Positions 61,489 through 64,000 of a DNA stretch of 64,000 bases are shown here, piece by piece; positions within the stretch are counted from its first letter, which is position 1; every line of letters begins with the position of its first letter. Source of the DNA: Paenibacillus tuaregi (lineage in GTDB: Bacteria > Bacillota > Bacilli > Paenibacillales > Paenibacillaceae); assembly GCF_900086655.1 (NCBI RefSeq), contig NZ_LT575476.1, positions 4,589,405 through 4,653,404 on the forward strand, in the 5' to 3' direction. The notes below the pieces were generated by a model. That model was given only the letters and a program-made list of their open reading frames with translations, did not search any database and was not told the DNA's origin. A program made the position numbers and the translations under genes.

Positions 61489-62614
61489 AGACCGCACCTA
61501 TCGTGATACCGGGGACATGCTGGGCAAAAGTGTCTCCAAGCTGCTTGAGGAGCTTGGAGACCATCACATGGAGCAAAGCTTTGAAGCTGAGCTGAGGGAA
61601 TCGCTGAAGATGCTTTCCGATCTGAAATTCGCACTGGATGAGTCCTCCATCGTTGCCATGACGGACAGCCTGGGCAAGATTACTTATGTAAATGACAAGT
61701 TCTGCGACATCTCCAAGTACTCCCGAAGCGAACTGATCGGCCAGGATCACCGCATCATCAATGGGGGCTATCATGACAAGACCTTCATGCGGGATCTCTG
61801 GCGGACCATTAACCGGGGACAGGTCTGGCGCGGAGAAATCAAGAACCGGGCCAAGGACGGGAGCTATTACTGGGTCGATACCACGATTGTGCCGTTTCTC
61901 GGGGATGATGGACGTCCCTACCAGTTTCTCGCAATCCGCAACGAAATTACCAAGCAGAAGGATACGGAGGAAGCGCTGCAGTTCATGGTTACCCAGGTCA
62001 TGGAGATTCAGGAGAATGAGCGCAAAAGATTCTCCCGCGAGCTTCACGACGGAATCGGGCAGAGTCTCTTCTCCCTGGTCATTCAGCTCGATCAGCTCAT
62101 TGCCCAGGATCAATCTCCGGCAGAGCTGGAATCGCTCCGCAAAACCGTGACCGGAATTATGGAAGAGGTACGCGGCCTGGCCTGGGAAATGCGGCCTTCA
62201 GTGCTTGATGACCTGGGCGTGGTTCCTGCCCTGCGGACTTATATTGAGAACTACTCGAAGCACTATGGAATGGACATCCGATTCGAGTGTACATTGCAGC
62301 AGCGCCTCGATGTGAACAAGGAGACAACGATCTACCGCGTCATTCAAGAGGCGCTAACGAATATTGCCAAATACGCTGATGTCTCCGAAGCAGCTGTAAC
62401 GGTGATGGATGAAGGCAGCGAGGTGCTTGTCACGATCCGTGACGAAGGGACCGGCCTGGCCAACCGCCATGCCGGCAGCGGCGTAGGCCTGCTCAGCATG
62501 GAGGAACGGGCCCGCAGTGCAGGGGGCACTTTAACTATAGAATCCAAGCCCGATCAAGGCACAGTAATCCAGCTGCAGATTCCTAAGCAGTCCGGCAAGG
62601 CGGACACACCTTAG
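61481..62614 (+). CDS. nreB: PAS-domain sensor histidine kinase, NreB-like without Fe-S cysteines
   Basis: 377 residues from TTG at 61481, which overlaps the nreC end; ATG at 61517 is an alternative. A PAS/PAC domain at about 50-160 (VAMTDSLGKITYVNDKFCDI, NRAKDGSYYWVDT) precedes HisKA_3 with phospho-His189 in RELHDGIGQ and a HATPase (HAGSGVGLLSMEERAR). NreB of staphylococci binds an oxygen-labile 4Fe-4S cluster through four cysteines in its PAS; only two cysteines, far apart, exist here, so oxygen must be sensed otherwise (heme, flavin or indirectly). No membrane segment, so cytoplasmic. Confidence 0.85.
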   Translation: MNKDRTYRDTGDMLGKSVSKLLEELGDHHMEQSFEAELRESLKMLSDLKFALDESSIVAMTDSLGKITYVNDKFCDISKYSRSELIGQDHRIINGGYHDKTFMRDLWRTINRGQVWRGEIKNRAKDGSYYWVDTTIVPFLGDDGRPYQFLAIRNEITKQKDTEEALQFMVTQVMEIQENERKRFSRELHDGIGQSLFSLVIQLDQLIAQDQSPAELESLRKTVTGIMEEVRGLAWEMRPSVLDDLGVVPALRTYIENYSKHYGMDIRFECTLQQRLDVNKETTIYRVIQEALTNIAKYADVSEAAVTVMDEGSEVLVTIRDEGTGLANRHAGSGVGLLSMEERARSAGGTLTIESKPDQGTVIQLQIPKQSGKADTP

Positions 62615-62672
62615 AATGGAGTGTTTCAGCAACCCCGTGAATCCTGCGGGACCAGAACTCATTTATCTATTC

Positions 62673-62702
62673 CCGGAGGCCCACGGCCTCCGGTTTTTTT
62701 TC
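62673..62702 (+). terminator. Terminator after nreB
   Basis: CCGGAGGCC pairs with GGCCTCCGG around a 2-3 base loop, followed by TTTTTTTT. Confidence 0.92.
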
Positions 62703-62743
62703 ATTTCCCTTCCATACTCTACTCTCACTTTCTCTCTGTTGAT

Positions 62744-62890
62744 CTCCCTCTCCACCATGCTCCCCCTTTCTCCCATGATCTCCCTCTCCACCCTGCTCTC
62801 CCTTTCTCCCTTGATCCTCCCTCTCCACCCTGCTCTCCCTTTCTCCCTTGATCTTCCCTCTCCACCCTGCCCTCCCTATTCCTCTCACCT
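62744..62890. repeat. Pyrimidine-rich tandem repeat, 36-37 bp units
   Basis: Four units of 36-37 bases, each of the form CTCCCTCTCCACCCTG then CTCTCCCTTTCTCCC and TTGAT. Units start near 62744, 62780, 62816 and 62853; the last is degenerate. More than 85% of the plus strand is C or T, so the minus strand is a polypurine tract. No coding frame is supported. Confidence 0.85.
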
Positions 62891-62901
62891 GCTCTCCACA
62901 A

Positions 62902-62921
62902 TCATGACAATTGTCATGTGA
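62902..62921. promoter_or_regulatory. Perfect palindrome upstream of the ABC exporter operon
   Basis: CATGACAATTGTCATG (62903-62918) is a perfect 16 bp palindrome, flanked by TGACATTCATGAA at 62928. TGACA half-sites of this kind are typical of LuxR-type response regulators of the DesR/LiaR group. It lies about 90 bases before the ABC ATPase gene. Confidence 0.6.
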
Positions 62922-63006
62922 AGGTCCTGACATTCATGAATATGGAAGGACGAGAATCCCCGGTATGATAAGACTATCCAAGAAATACTCGGGAGGTAAA
63001 CAACTA

Positions 63007-63903
63007 ATGCAAACTGTCATTACTATGGATCATGTAGATAAAGAATATAAAGGCACCCCTGCCGTCAAGGATTTGTCGCTAACCATTCAGGAAGGCACAG
63101 TAACAGCTCTTCTGGGACCGAACGGTGCAGGCAAAACGACGACCGTCTCCATGCTGCTTGGACTGCAGAAGCCGACACGCGGACAAATCCGCATTCTTGG
63201 GGGAGCTCCTGACCAGCCCCAGGCACGCCAGTCCGTCGGCGCCATGCTTCAGGACATCAGCGTGATCGACCGCCTGACTGTACGTGAGACGATCGAGCTG
63301 TTCCGCAGCTATTACGCAAAGCCGCTTGCGCTAAGCAGTCTGCTGGCCATGGCCGGCCTTGAGAAGGAGCAGAACAAATTCGCCACTTCACTGTCGGGTG
63401 GACAGAAGCGCCGGCTGGACTTCGCGCTTGCGATGGCTGGCGATCCCAAAATTCTATACCTGGATGAGCCCACCGTGGGTATGGATGTCGGCTCCAGACA
63501 GCTCTTCTGGGAGAGCGTCCGGGCGATGGCCGGCAAGGGACGCACCATCATCCTCACAACTCATTATCTGGATGAGGCGGACAGCATCGCCGACCGGATT
63601 GTCGTCATCAATCAAGGGAAGCTGATCGCGGACGGAACACCTGCCCAGATTAAGTCGGCACAAGGGCGCCGGGTCATTACCTTCACGGCCGGAGAGCGGC
63701 TCAAGCCGGATGCGTTAAGCGGAATTCCCGGCATACTTGAGACGGTCTGGAGCGGGCGCAAAGTCAAGCTGAGCAGCCCGGACACAGATCAGCTGATCCG
63801 CACCCTTCTCAGCCGTGACCTGGATATCCGGGATATCGAAATTTCCGCCGGCGGACTCGAAGACGCCTTCCAAACCCTAATCCAAGGAGATGCATCCCTA
63901 TGA
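63007..63903 (+). CDS. ABC transporter ATP-binding protein (ABC-2 exporter type)
   Basis: 298 residues from ATG at 63007 (GGGAGG 7 bases upstream; longer starts have no site). Walker A LGPNGAGKTTTVSMLL, signature LSGGQKRRLDFALAMAG and Walker B ILYLDEPTVGMDVGS define it as an ABC-2 exporter ATPase, like YvfR and other ATPases often found with LuxR-type two-component systems. The permease gene starts inside its stop codon. Confidence 0.88.
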   Translation: MQTVITMDHVDKEYKGTPAVKDLSLTIQEGTVTALLGPNGAGKTTTVSMLLGLQKPTRGQIRILGGAPDQPQARQSVGAMLQDISVIDRLTVRETIELFRSYYAKPLALSSLLAMAGLEKEQNKFATSLSGGQKRRLDFALAMAGDPKILYLDEPTVGMDVGSRQLFWESVRAMAGKGRTIILTTHYLDEADSIADRIVVINQGKLIADGTPAQIKSAQGRRVITFTAGERLKPDALSGIPGILETVWSGRKVKLSSPDTDQLIRTLLSRDLDIRDIEISAGGLEDAFQTLIQGDASL

Positions 63904-64000
63904 TGAAATCGATGATCGCCCAATGTAAAGCCGAAATCCTTCGTACCCTCCGTAATCGCAGATTCGTTGTGTTCTCTGTGGTCATGCCCGTGATGTTCTA
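63900..64000 (+). CDS. ABC-2 permease, partial (runs off the window)
   Basis: ATG at 63900 overlaps the ATPase stop (ATGA); a second ATG at 63903 is also in frame with it. The first 33 residues (MMKSMIAQCKAEILRTLRNR, then a hydrophobic FVVFSVVMPVMF) match the N-terminus of ABC-2 type permeases. The remainder is outside the window, where a histidine kinase and regulator may follow. Confidence 0.75.
   Translation, partial: MMKSMIAQCKAEILRTLRNRRFVVFSVVMPVMF

Noticed and set aside
62744..62890. CRISPR-like appearance of the CT-rich repeats
   Set aside because: Units are contiguous without unique spacers and diverge; they are tandem repeats.

Overview
The window reads as chromosomal DNA of a spore-forming Gram-positive bacterium, most likely Paenibacillus. 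I infer this from strong AGGAGG-type ribosome binding sites, the sporulation gene yyaC, many Bacillales-only families (DUF1128, DUF5665, DUF6483, YtxH, YflT, CydS), a complete rsbV-rsbW-sigB set and roughly 50% GC. No tRNA, rRNA, CRISPR array or intact insertion sequence was seen. Gene content is mostly core and metabolic, with a few accessory patches.

Layout. 1-7500: edge membrane protein, a methyltransferase, a DUF6483 protein, an orphan colicin-type immunity gene beside an IS5-type transposase remnant, a hydrolase, yyaC, pirin and asparaginase. 7800-10040: small envelope/stress-type proteins and CorA. 10137-19276: a general stress regulon control locus (minus strand) in which a receiver-PP2C phosphatase, a very large hybrid sensor kinase, a CheR-type methyltransferase and a second hybrid kinase precede rsbV, rsbW and sigB; the first three match the RsbY/RsbK/RsbM arrangement known from Bacillus cereus. 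Stress-type genes (yflT-like, DUF948, DUF1328) lie just upstream, and two of them carry SigB-like promoters. 21690-31830: cell-wall hydrolase, HxlR/RidA pair, cation efflux, ABC-F protein, MBL hydrolase and a cytochrome bd operon with a CydS gene and a second unannotated small membrane ORF. 32162-40705: CvfC/YpgR-like protein, a lysine riboswitch controlling a permease, a transglutaminase-like secreted protein, thioredoxin reductase with a glutaredoxin-like protein, and a P1B-4 metal ATPase behind a Fur-like box. 41104-45559: a sulfur module (metY, a flavin monooxygenase, a glutaredoxin-like protein, a LysR regulator) sharing an ATTCCGAT promoter motif.

45750-52000 is a six-gene operon with two ABC ATPases, membrane proteins, an ECF sigma factor and a permease fused to a peptidase-like domain lacking the zinc motif. 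53057-62614 is a nitrate reduction island: a cytochrome-b-like membrane protein, a Nas/Nap-type molybdoenzyme without export signal, a four-cluster ferredoxin, a Tat-exported Rieske protein and a NarK transporter fused to a PAS domain, divergent from a nitrate-sensing nreA-nreC-nreB set. The intergenic region holds several GGG/CCC palindromes like published NreC sites. This combination is the best candidate for an undescribed respiratory system here. The window ends in an ABC exporter whose permease runs off the edge.

At 35225-35421 and 52859-53054 there are two copies of a ~197 bp element with perfect 16 bp terminal inverted repeats, with a possible remnant end at 19417: a MITE-like family resident in this genome.
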